Source: JBGPJM01 sp041485385 (GTDB lineage: Bacteria; Planctomycetota; Phycisphaerae; Phycisphaerales; UBA1924). From it: a stretch of 17,268 nucleotides of DNA. Each line of letters begins with the position of its first letter. The first letter of the stretch is position 1. The notes beneath the pieces were generated by a model. That model was not told the DNA's origin and ran no database searches. It was given only the letters and a program-made list of their open reading frames with translations. The DNA lies in contig JBGPJM010000093.1 of assembly GCA_041485385.1 (NCBI GenBank), positions 1-17,268 of the forward strand, written 5' to 3'. Shown here in pieces: positions 7,099 through 14,090 of this stretch. A program made the position numbers and the translations under genes.

Positions 7099-8010
7099 CT
7101 ACGGCTTGTCGGCCTTGGGCGCGGCGGGCCTGGGCGCGCCGGGCTTGTCCCCCTCCTTGGCCTTGTCGGAGGCGGGCGCGGGGGCCGGCGTCGGATTCTC
7201 CATCGCGCGCTTCGTGGCCTTGGCAACTTCGTCGGCGGGGAGGACCATCGCGCGAGCGCCCTGCCCGTCAGCGCCGCCGCCGGTGCCCACGCTCTCGGGG
7301 TCCGGGAACTGCACGATGGTCACGCCGACGATCTTTCCGTCGACCGTGAAGACGGGCAGGCCCAGGTCGCTGACGAGCGCGTCGGTCGGGACGAAGAGCC
7401 TGCGTGGCTTCTCGGTGATGCCGCGGATGCGCCCCTCGCTGATCACCGTGGCGCGGTCGAAGAACTTGCCCATGCGGTCGACGGCGAAGACGCGCTGGCC
7501 GATGGAAGCGACGACGGCGCCGGAGAGGTCGACGTGCTTATAGGGCTTGTCGCCGGGCTCGTCGATCTTGATCCAGGCCAGGTCGAGCTCGCTGTCGCGG
7601 GTGAGCATCGTGGCCTTCTTCCCCTCGGTGTCGTCGCCGACGAGCACCTTCACGTCGGTGGGGGTGACGGTCGGCCCGCCGCCGCCCATCATGCCGGCGA
7701 AGCCGCCGGTCTTGATGCTCGAGCAGAGGACGATCCCCTTGGCGTCGATCATGACGCCGACGGTCTCGGTCTCGTGGTCCCCCTCGCCGCCGCCGCCGTC
7801 GATCTTGAGGACGAACTTCACGGTGACGATGGTCCCGGCGTAGTCGTCTATGAGTTTCTGGTAGTCGGCGGCATCATCGGGGCGGGCGGCGGCGGTGCCG
7901 GAGAGCGCCGGGAAGGAGAGGGGATGCGTCGCGGCAACACCGGCGCCCGCCGCGCAGGCGGCGCCCACGATCCCACCGATGATGAGTGCATGCTGCCGGA
8001 TGGACTTCAT
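7099..8010 (-). CDS. HtrA/trypsin-like protein lacking catalytic His and Ser (probable pseudoprotease)
   Basis: The 303-residue product has an N-terminal hydrophobic segment (about 8-28) consistent with export. A trypsin-like core of HtrA type follows: VGVMIDAKGIVL (84-95), LDLAWIKID (142-150), and the region around LVSDLGLPVFTVDGKIVGVTI (212-232). Where HtrA has TNxHV this protein has CSSIK (96-100), and where HtrA has GNSGGP it has SDLGLP (214-219). Asp143 survives, but His and Ser do not. There is no PDZ domain. The C-terminus is a Pro/Ala/Lys-rich tail (about 272-303). AGGGAG lies 7 nt before ATG 8010, and this ATG overlaps the stop of the upstream HtrA gene (ATGA), so the two are probably translated together. 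It probably serves as a binding or regulatory partner rather than a peptidase; this is inferred from the missing residues. Confidence 0.85.
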   Translation of the reverse strand: MKSIRQHALIIGGIVGAACAAGAGVAATHPLSFPALSGTAAARPDDAADYQKLIDDYAGTIVTVKFVLKIDGGGGEGDHETETVGVMIDAKGIVLCSSIKTGGFAGMMGGGGPTVTPTDVKVLVGDDTEGKKATMLTRDSELDLAWIKIDEPGDKPYKHVDLSGAVVASIGQRVFAVDRMGKFFDRATVISEGRIRGITEKPRRLFVPTDALVSDLGLPVFTVDGKIVGVTIVQFPDPESVGTGGGADGQGARAMVLPADEVAKATKRAMENPTPAPAPASDKAKEGDKPGAPRPAAPKADKP

Positions 8011-10241
8011 TTCGAGGCTCCCTGGTTGGGTGGTGTTTCGGTCCTGGGTTTCTTGGGGTCGGCGCCATTCTTGTCGGCCTTGTCGTCGTCGGCGCTCCAT
8101 TCGGGCTCGACAAACTTGAAATATGTGCGGATGCCGCGCAGGACGACGAAGACGATCCTCTTGGGTTTATCCTGGGTCAGGTCCTTCATCACCAGGCGGT
8201 ATTCGTCCATGGTCTTGATGTCGTGCCCGGCGATCTTCTGGACGAGGTCGCCGGCGCGCAGCCCCCCGAGGCCGGCCCACCCGGCCGATTCGGCCTGGTC
8301 GATGAGCACGCCCGCGACGTCGTCGGACCATTGGTTCTCGTCGCGGTCGAAGAACGTGATCTCGCGGACGGTGAGCTCGAAGTCGGTGTTCTTGTCGCGC
8401 CGGGCCTTGTCGGACGTGAGGCGCGTGCGCTCGGTCACCACGGGGAGGGTGACCTTCTCCCCGTCACGGAGGACGGTGAGCTCGGTGGTGGAGTCGATGG
8501 GGAGGGCGCGGACGACGCGCCCGAAGAGGCCGCCGTCCTCCTGGCCGCGCGGCTTGAGCTTCTCGCCGTTGACCGTCAGGATGAGGTCGCCGATCTTCAG
8601 GCCGGCCTCCTTGGCCTTGGTGCCGGAAAAGACGCGGGTGACGCGGTACCCGGGCTCGGTGGGAGGGCCGAGCTTGTCGACGAGTTTCTGCACGACCGGC
8701 TGCGTGTCGACGCCGATCCAGCTCTTGGGCACCTCGGGGGTCGGGTCGGGATCCTTTTCCTGCTTGGCCTTGACGAGGGTGAGGAAGTTCTTGCCGTGAC
8801 GATCAAACTCGAGGAGCACCCATTTGGGAGGCGTCTCCATGGCGGAGATCTTCTCGTAGTAGGCAACGAGGTCGGGGAGCGCCTTGGTGGGCTGGCTGTC
8901 GATGGACTTGATGACGTCGCCACCGCCGAGGGCAGGCTCGGCGAGCTCGGCGGCCCCGCCGGCCCGGGTGCTGTCGACGAGCACGCCCTCGGTGCTGGTG
9001 AGACGGAGGGCCCGGGCGGTGCGGGCGGTGATGCGCTTGGCGGTGATGCCCCACCCGCGGAGCGCGGCTTCGTCGCCGCGGTCCTTCAGCAGCTTCTGCG
9101 TGACAATGGTGGCCTTCTCGGGCTTGCCGTCGCGGAGGTACGAAACCTCGACGCTGCCGCCGATGGGGAGATCGGCGATCTGCTTGAGCAGCGGCGGGAT
9201 CTGCTCCGGGAAGCGGACCGTCGTCGGCTTGCCGCCGATGGCGAGGACCACGTCGCCGGGCTTGAGCCCCGCGGCGGCGGCGGGGCCGTCGGTATCGACG
9301 GAGTCGACCAGCACGCCCTGCTCGATGCCGGTGTCCTCGATGTGGCGGAAGCTGATGCCGACCCAGGAGCGGAGGACCTCGCCCTGCTTGATGATGGCGT
9401 CGGCGACGGTGCGGGCGAGGCTGCTGGGCGTGGCGAAGCCCATGGAGGCCCCGCCGCGGGTGTTCACGCCGATGACGTTGCCAGAGAGGTCGACGAGGGG
9501 CCCGCCGGAGTTGCCGGGGTTGATGAGCGCGTCGTGCTGGATCCAGTTGGTGAAGATGCCGGTGCGCTGCTCGCCGTCGAGGGTCATTTCATCGACCTCG
9601 CCCTCGCCGAGGCCCTGGGTGAAGACGCGCTCGTTGTTGGAGACGACGCCAAGGGTGACGGTGCGGGAAAGGGCGAACGGCGAGCCCATGGCCATGACGT
9701 AGTCGCCGACCTGGAGCCTGCTGGAATCGCCGAGCGAGGCGACGCGGATCGCGTCGCCGGCGCTGAACAGCTCCTTGGGATCGACCTTGAGGACGGCCAG
9801 ATCGGTGAACGGGTCTTCGCCGATGAGCTTGGCGGTGAGGCGGCGCTTGTCGGCAAGGGTGGCCCAGTAGATGGTGCCCTTGTCGGTGACGTGGTTGTTG
9901 GTGAGGATGTACCCCTGGTCGGAGATGATCGTGCCGCTGCCCGTGGAGCGGTGCTTCACCTTCTTGCCACCCCAGTTCTCCGCGGAGACGACGTCGATGT
10001 GGACCAGGGCCGGGAAGACCTTGTCGCGCGCCTGGGCGATCATCGTGCGGATGTCCGACGACGTGCGCACGGTCTCGACGGGAGGGGCCCCGCCCCCCCC
10101 CGCGCCGGAGCCGCGGTTCCCATCGGCGGCGCAGCCGGTCAGCAGCGCGGCCAGGGAGGGCACGGCGCCCGCGAGCAGCGACGCCACCAGGCGGGGCGCG
10201 CGGGAGCGTCGTGGGCGGCGGGTCGTTGCAAGCGTGCGCAT
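8007..10241 (-). CDS. HtrA/Deg-type S1C serine protease lipoprotein with four PDZ-like domains
   Basis: This 744-residue protein begins with an Arg-rich signal region and a lipobox LLTGC with Cys37, so it is probably an envelope lipoprotein. The protease core is complete: His117 in TNNHV, Asp147 in TDLAV and Ser245 in GNSGGP. PDZ-like regions follow at about 290-385 (GPAAAAGLKPGDVVLAIGG), 396-492 (GVLVDS, then GGGDVIKSID), 506-605 (AKEAGLKIGDLILTVNGEKL) and 620-705 (GGLRAGDLVQKIAGHDI). DegP has two PDZ domains, so this one is extended. HtrA proteins degrade or refold damaged envelope proteins. AAAGGA lies 8 nt before ATG 10241. Its stop overlaps the start of an inactive HtrA-like gene, and it is divergent from a predicted outer-membrane protein gene. 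PDZ2 is the weakest of the four assignments. Confidence 0.94.
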   Translation of the reverse strand: MRTLATTRRPRRSRAPRLVASLLAGAVPSLAALLTGCAADGNRGSGAGGGGAPPVETVRTSSDIRTMIAQARDKVFPALVHIDVVSAENWGGKKVKHRSTGSGTIISDQGYILTNNHVTDKGTIYWATLADKRRLTAKLIGEDPFTDLAVLKVDPKELFSAGDAIRVASLGDSSRLQVGDYVMAMGSPFALSRTVTLGVVSNNERVFTQGLGEGEVDEMTLDGEQRTGIFTNWIQHDALINPGNSGGPLVDLSGNVIGVNTRGGASMGFATPSSLARTVADAIIKQGEVLRSWVGISFRHIEDTGIEQGVLVDSVDTDGPAAAAGLKPGDVVLAIGGKPTTVRFPEQIPPLLKQIADLPIGGSVEVSYLRDGKPEKATIVTQKLLKDRGDEAALRGWGITAKRITARTARALRLTSTEGVLVDSTRAGGAAELAEPALGGGDVIKSIDSQPTKALPDLVAYYEKISAMETPPKWVLLEFDRHGKNFLTLVKAKQEKDPDPTPEVPKSWIGVDTQPVVQKLVDKLGPPTEPGYRVTRVFSGTKAKEAGLKIGDLILTVNGEKLKPRGQEDGGLFGRVVRALPIDSTTELTVLRDGEKVTLPVVTERTRLTSDKARRDKNTDFELTVREITFFDRDENQWSDDVAGVLIDQAESAGWAGLGGLRAGDLVQKIAGHDIKTMDEYRLVMKDLTQDKPKRIVFVVLRGIRTYFKFVEPEWSADDDKADKNGADPKKPRTETPPNQGASK

Positions 10242-10283
10242 TCGTCAAGTCCTTTCGGGAAGAAGCAGGAGTGTAGGGATGGG

Positions 10284-10332
10284 ATGCCGGATGTGGGACG
10301 TGGGATGTGGGATGGGGGATGGAGGATGGGGT
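10284..10332. repeat. G-rich heptamer repeat tract
   Basis: Seven consecutive 7-bp units occur: ATGCCGG, ATGTGGG, ACGTGGG, ATGTGGG, ATGGGGG, ATGGAGG, ATGGGGT. Several G-runs on the plus strand meet a G-quadruplex pattern. The tract lies in the divergent intergenic region. A two-unit relative in the opposite orientation lies at 5784-5797. Confidence 0.85.
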
Positions 10333-10412
10333 GAGACGGGGAGAGCACGCGTCCGGCGGGAAGATGTCGAGGGCGCTTGCGTCGGCGGACGGTTTCTGCA
10401 AGATTGTCGCCG

Positions 10413-10429
10413 CTCACCCGGTGGGTGAG
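10413..10429 (+). promoter_or_regulatory. Perfect inverted repeat ahead of the DUF481 ribosome-binding site
   Basis: CTCACCC (10413-10419) and GGGTGAG (10423-10429) pair perfectly around GGT. The repeat ends 3 nt before AGGAG (10433-10437), the Shine-Dalgarno of the next gene, so it could be an operator or an mRNA hairpin affecting translation. Confidence 0.5.
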
Positions 10430-10444
10430 ATCAGGAGTGGACAG

Positions 10445-11560
10445 ATGAGCAGGCGAAACTCGACGGGGTCGGCGAAGGGGCGGCGGTTGATCGGCGCGGC
10501 TGTGGCGGCGTGCTTCGTGGTCTCGCCCGTGGCACGGGCTGATGAGCCGGCGGCGGCGCCGCCGACCCCAGCGTCTCCGAGCGCAGCGGCCCCCGCTGAC
10601 ATCGCGGCCGGCGCGGCGGTGACGATCCGTTTTCAGAACGGCGACGTTCTGAAGGGCACGTACGTCTGCCGGGAGGGGGACGCGTACATCATCACCCATG
10701 GCGTGCTCGGCCGGCTCGTTGTGCCCAGGAGCGAGGTCGTCGACCTGATCGTGCCGGCCCGCGACGAGAGGGTGGAGGACGTGGAGGCGTCCGCTGACGA
10801 GAATATCAAGGCGTTCACGAGGATCACGCTGGAGCAGCCGACCCCGGGGCAGCCCGCGGCGGGGGGGAAGCCGACGGAGCCGCAGCCCGGCCCGGCGGAG
10901 AAATCGTTCTTTGCGGGTTGGAAGGGGAGCGTCGAGCTGGGGCTGAACGGCTCGGAGGGGAACACCACGCGGCTGAACCTGCGGGCCGGCGTGCACATGG
11001 AGAGAAAGACCGAGAAGCTGGAGACCAAGCTGGGCCTGGTGTACTCGTACGGGAGGGACGAGTCGATGGTAACCGAGGACCGGGCGCGTTTCGACATTCG
11101 CAACGACTGGCTCACGGGTACGCGCTGGCGGTTCTTCGCGCAGGGAGCGGCCGAGTACGACGACTTCCAGGATTGGGACGTGCGGCTGTCGGCGTTCGTC
11201 GGCGTGGGGTACGAGTTCATCAAGGCCGAGAAGGACTTCCTGCTCGGGCGCGTCGGCATCGGCATCTCGCGGGAGATCGGCGGGAGCGACAACACCATCC
11301 GGCCCGAGGCCCTGATCGGCGCCGACTACGAGCACAAGTTCACGGATACGCAGAAGTTCACGTTCAGCATCGACGTCTACCCGGACCTGGCCGACATCGG
11401 CGGGTACCGGTTGACCGCCAAGGCCGCGTACGAGATCCTGATCGACCCGAAGTCGGCGATGACGCTCAAGCTGGGCGCCGTGGACAACTACGACAGCACG
11501 CCGAATGGGCGGAAGCGGAACGACCTGGATTACTTTGCGCTGTTGGTGTTTAACTTCTGA
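10445..11560 (+). CDS. DUF481 (YdiY-like) predicted outer-membrane beta-barrel protein
   Basis: From ATG 10445, 7 nt after AGGAG, this encodes 371 residues. A signal peptide is clear: RRLIGAAVAACFVVSPVARA with likely cleavage before DEP (about residue 32). A Pro/Ala linker follows, then a small beta-rich segment (FQNGDVLKGTYVCREGDAYIITHGVLGRLVVPRSEV, 63-98), a second Pro/Gly linker, and from about 158 a DUF481-type barrel opening with WKGSVELGLNGSEGNTTRLNLRAG. Alternating beta strands run to a C-terminal LVFNF, a typical outer-membrane-protein ending with terminal Phe. The family includes E. coli YdiY, described as salt-inducible; function is otherwise unclear. It is divergent from htrA, and outer-membrane proteins are known HtrA clients in other bacteria; a link here is only inferred. 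Confidence 0.86.
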   Translation: MSRRNSTGSAKGRRLIGAAVAACFVVSPVARADEPAAAPPTPASPSAAAPADIAAGAAVTIRFQNGDVLKGTYVCREGDAYIITHGVLGRLVVPRSEVVDLIVPARDERVEDVEASADENIKAFTRITLEQPTPGQPAAGGKPTEPQPGPAEKSFFAGWKGSVELGLNGSEGNTTRLNLRAGVHMERKTEKLETKLGLVYSYGRDESMVTEDRARFDIRNDWLTGTRWRFFAQGAAEYDDFQDWDVRLSAFVGVGYEFIKAEKDFLLGRVGIGISREIGGSDNTIRPEALIGADYEHKFTDTQKFTFSIDVYPDLADIGGYRLTAKAAYEILIDPKSAMTLKLGAVDNYDSTPNGRKRNDLDYFALLVFNF

Positions 11561-11580
11561 GGCGGGGGACGGGGGGCGGG

Positions 11581-11620
11581 ACTGGGAGACTGGGAGACTG
11601 GGGGACTGGGAGACTGGGGG
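11581..11620. repeat. Octamer repeat ACTGGGRG, five units
   Basis: Five contiguous 8-bp units (ACTGGGAG, ACTGGGAG, ACTGGGGG, ACTGGGAG, ACTGGGGG) lie 20 bp after the DUF481 stop and about 113 bp before the ABC-F start. The plus strand has enough G-runs for a G-quadruplex. The same two unit types occur inside the GH31 gene. The rest of 11561-11733 shows no gene or clear terminator. Confidence 0.9.
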
Positions 11621-11733
11621 CGAGGAAAAGGGGACGAGGGTCGAGCTCCTCGCGGCCGGCTCGCGCTCCGTCCACGTCTCTTTGTCCTGCTGAGGCCGAC
11701 GGGGGCGCGCTGGGCGAATACCATTCGCTCCCC

Positions 11734-13917
11734 ATGCCCCTCATCGCTGTCTCCAATGTGTGTTTTTCCATCGGCCAGGCGGTGATCCTGGACGGGGCCA
11801 CGCTGTCGATCGAGCCGGGGGAGCGGATCGGGCTGGTGGGTCGGAACGGCGCGGGGAAGTCGACGCTGATGCGGGTGATGACGGGGGAGCTGACGCCGGA
11901 TTCGGGGAGCGTGATTCTGCAGCGGGGCAGCCGCGTGGGGTACCTGAAGCAGGACCCGGACCTGGACGCTGAGCTGACGCTGCGGGAAGAGGCGGGGAAG
12001 GCGTTCGTCGAGTTGTCGCGTCTGCACAAGGAGCTGGACGAGGTCTACCACGCGATGGAGCGGTTGCCGCCGGACGACGCGGAAGGGGGCGTGACGCTGG
12101 ACCGGCTGATGAAGCGTCAGTCGGACATCCAGCACCGGATCGAGGACGCGGGCGGATACGCGGTGGACCACAAGATCGACGCGATCCTGCACGGGCTGGG
12201 GTTCGTGGATTCACAGTTCGGGATCAAGGTGTCGGGGCTGTCGGGGGGGCAGATGGGGCGGCTGGCGCTGGCGAAGCTTCTGCTGGAGTCGCCGGATCTT
12301 CTGCTGCTGGACGAGCCGACGAACCACCTGGATATCTCGGGGCGCGAGTGGCTGGAGGACTTCCTCAGCGGCGAGTTCCGCGGGGCGGTGCTGATGGTGA
12401 GCCACGACCGGTACATGCTGGATCGGGTGGTGACGCGGATCGAGGAGGTGGAGCAGGGGCGGTTGATTGACTACCCGGGGAACTACTCGGCGTTCTGCGA
12501 GATCCGGTACCACCGGCGGCTGACGCAGCACCGGGCGTACGCGAAGCAGCAGAACAAGTTCAAGAAGGAAGAGGAGTACATCCGCAAGTACAAGGCGGGG
12601 CAGCGCGCCAAGCAGGCGCAGGGGCGGCTGTCGAAGCTGGACCGGGAGAAGCGGGATTCGACGCTGGAGCGGCCGGTGGAGCTGGAGAGCTTCCGGATGG
12701 AGCTCCCCAAGGCGCCGCGCGCGGGGGACCTGGTGGCGGTGGTGCGCGGCGCGGGGAAGTGGTACGGGCCGGCCGACGGTGCCCAGGGAGCCGGCGGCGA
12801 GGAGGAGCCCGGGCAGCGCTCGAAGGGCGGGCGTGTGCTGTTCCGCGATCTGGACGTGACGATCTCGCGCGAGGAGCGGTGGGGGATCATCGGGCCCAAC
12901 GGCGCGGGGAAGACGACGCTGGTGCGCGCGATGCTGGGGCAGATGCCGCTGAGCGCGGGCACGGCCAGGCTTGGGGCGAACGTGATCGTGGGGTACTACT
13001 CGCAGACGGGGGACGACGCCGACGAATCGCTGCCGGTGTACCAGTACTTGCAGCTGATCATCAGGCGGGAAAACCCGGGCGGCGTGGGGCTGAGCGAGCA
13101 GCAGGCGCGCGACCTGGCGGGGGCGTTTCTCTTCAGCGGGAAGGACCAGGAGAAGCGGATCGGCTCGCTCTCCGGGGGCGAGCGCAGCCGCGCGAGGCTG
13201 GCGGGGCTGCTGGCGAGCGCGAAGAACCTGCTGGTGCTGGACGAGCCGACGAACCACCTGGACATCCAGTCGGCGGAGCGGCTGGAGGATGCGCTGTGCG
13301 GGGTGGAGGGGGAGGATGGAGAGCGGGAGGGGGGGTTCGACGGGACGGCGCTCCTGATCAGCCACGATCGGGCGCTGATCGACGCGACGTGCGACCACCT
13401 GCTGGTGCTGGACGGGGCGGGCGGGGTCGAGGTTTTTCACGGGAACTACAGCGAGTGGCACGAGAAGCACCTGGCGAGGTTGAAGAGCGACAACGCCGCG
13501 GCGAATGACAAGCGCGAGGGCGAGAAGCGGGAGGCGGAGCGGCGGGAATCGGAGAAGCGGGAGGCGGAGCGTCGGGAGGCGCAGAAGCGCGAGGCGAAGC
13601 AGCGCGATGCCACGCAGCGGGCGGGGGCGGCGGTGAAGAAGGAGCGCGCGGTGGTGCGGGTGGCGGCATCGCCGGCGGATCGGGCGCGGGGGAGCGGAGG
13701 CGTGGCGAAGAGCGTGTTTTCGTGGATGTCGGAGGAGCGGCTGGAGAAGGAGATCGCGGTGGCGAGCGCGCGGGTGGTGGAGGTGGATGGGCTGCTGGGG
13801 GATGAGAAGGTGTATTCGGACGCGAAAAGGTGCCGGGATCTGCTGGGAGAGCGGGCGGAGGTGAAGGAGAAGCTGGACCGGATGGAGGAGGAGTGGCTGA
13901 GGCGGGCGGGGAAGTAG
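11734..13917 (+). CDS. ABC-F family ATPase (Uup-like, duplicated ABC domains, no membrane domain)
   Basis: This 727-residue protein carries two ABC cassettes. The first has Walker A GRNGAGKST (36-44), LSGGQ (169-173), Walker B LLLLDEP with Glu194, and SHD (223-225). The second has GPNGAGKTT (387-395), LSGGE (479-483), VLDEP with Glu504, and SHD (543-545). Between them is the charged inter-domain linker (about 247-310) typical of ABC-F proteins, which bind the ribosome and act on translation. The C-terminal part has a three-unit 10-residue charged repeat (597-626), then a coiled-coil CTD-like region (about 663-725) like that of Uup/ABC_tran_CTD. At 727 residues it is longer than the usual 530-650 because of the tail and a Gly/Glu-rich insert (about 346-366). 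No Shine-Dalgarno is evident before ATG 11734. The exact ABC-F subgroup cannot be fixed. Confidence 0.93.
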   Translation: MPLIAVSNVCFSIGQAVILDGATLSIEPGERIGLVGRNGAGKSTLMRVMTGELTPDSGSVILQRGSRVGYLKQDPDLDAELTLREEAGKAFVELSRLHKELDEVYHAMERLPPDDAEGGVTLDRLMKRQSDIQHRIEDAGGYAVDHKIDAILHGLGFVDSQFGIKVSGLSGGQMGRLALAKLLLESPDLLLLDEPTNHLDISGREWLEDFLSGEFRGAVLMVSHDRYMLDRVVTRIEEVEQGRLIDYPGNYSAFCEIRYHRRLTQHRAYAKQQNKFKKEEEYIRKYKAGQRAKQAQGRLSKLDREKRDSTLERPVELESFRMELPKAPRAGDLVAVVRGAGKWYGPADGAQGAGGEEEPGQRSKGGRVLFRDLDVTISREERWGIIGPNGAGKTTLVRAMLGQMPLSAGTARLGANVIVGYYSQTGDDADESLPVYQYLQLIIRRENPGGVGLSEQQARDLAGAFLFSGKDQEKRIGSLSGGERSRARLAGLLASAKNLLVLDEPTNHLDIQSAERLEDALCGVEGEDGEREGGFDGTALLISHDRALIDATCDHLLVLDGAGGVEVFHGNYSEWHEKHLARLKSDNAAANDKREGEKREAERRESEKREAERREAQKREAKQRDATQRAGAAVKKERAVVRVAASPADRARGSGGVAKSVFSWMSEERLEKEIAVASARVVEVDGLLGDEKVYSDAKRCRDLLGERAEVKEKLDRMEEEWLRRAGK
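13522..13611 (+). repeat. Coding 30-bp tandem repeat in the ABC-F tail
   Basis: Three in-frame 30-bp units encode EKREAERRES, EKREAERREA and QKREAKQRDA (residues 597-626). A partial unit, KREG, precedes them. The product is a highly charged helix or coiled coil linking the second ATPase domain to the C-terminal domain. Confidence 0.85.
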
Positions 13918-13947
13918 CGGGTATTTGAGGAAAATCAAGGGGTGGCC

Positions 13948-13966
13948 GGGTCCATCTTGCGCGCCA
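13948..13966. repeat. Degenerate intergenic repeat related to the 5553/5663 copies
   Basis: GGGTCCATCTTGCGCGCCA differs from the repeat core GGGCCCATCCTGCGCGC at two positions and carries it into a second convergent intergenic region, 8 kb away. The rest of 13918-14090 shows no gene and no confident terminator. Confidence 0.5.
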
Positions 13967-14090
13967 AATTGGGGTAATAGGGTGCGGAAACGACCCACCA
14001 TCAGGGCACGTTCGGTGGACTAACTTCGGTTTTGCGCGATGTTCCTGCGCCGCGCGCGGGGAGTGGGCGGGGGCGGGTGACGACAGTATG

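Larger units (their letters stand above)
10242..10444. promoter_or_regulatory. Divergent control region between htrA-like and DUF481 genes
   Basis: About 200 bp separate two divergent start codons, so promoters for both should lie here. On the minus strand TACACT (10275 down to 10270) could be a -10 box for htrA, placed right beside the heptamer tract; I see no matching -35. On the plus strand no good sigma-70 promoter is evident. The region holds a 7-bp repeat tract and a hairpin just before the DUF481 ribosome-binding site. Confidence 0.45.

Noticed and set aside
7986..10334. A 782-codon plus-strand open frame antisense to htrA
   Set aside because: It is the mirror of a well-supported gene, rich in Asp/Gly/Ala/Val as expected for an antisense frame in GC-rich DNA, and shows no motif.
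12211..14001. A 596-codon minus-strand open frame antisense to the ABC-F gene
   Set aside because: The translation is Leu/Pro/Arg/His-rich with no domain, while the plus-strand frame has complete ATPase motifs.
13985..14020. A terminator between the ABC-F and GH31 genes
   Set aside because: Only a 5-bp CCACC/GGTGG pairing with a 14-nt loop and no proper T-run on either strand was found.
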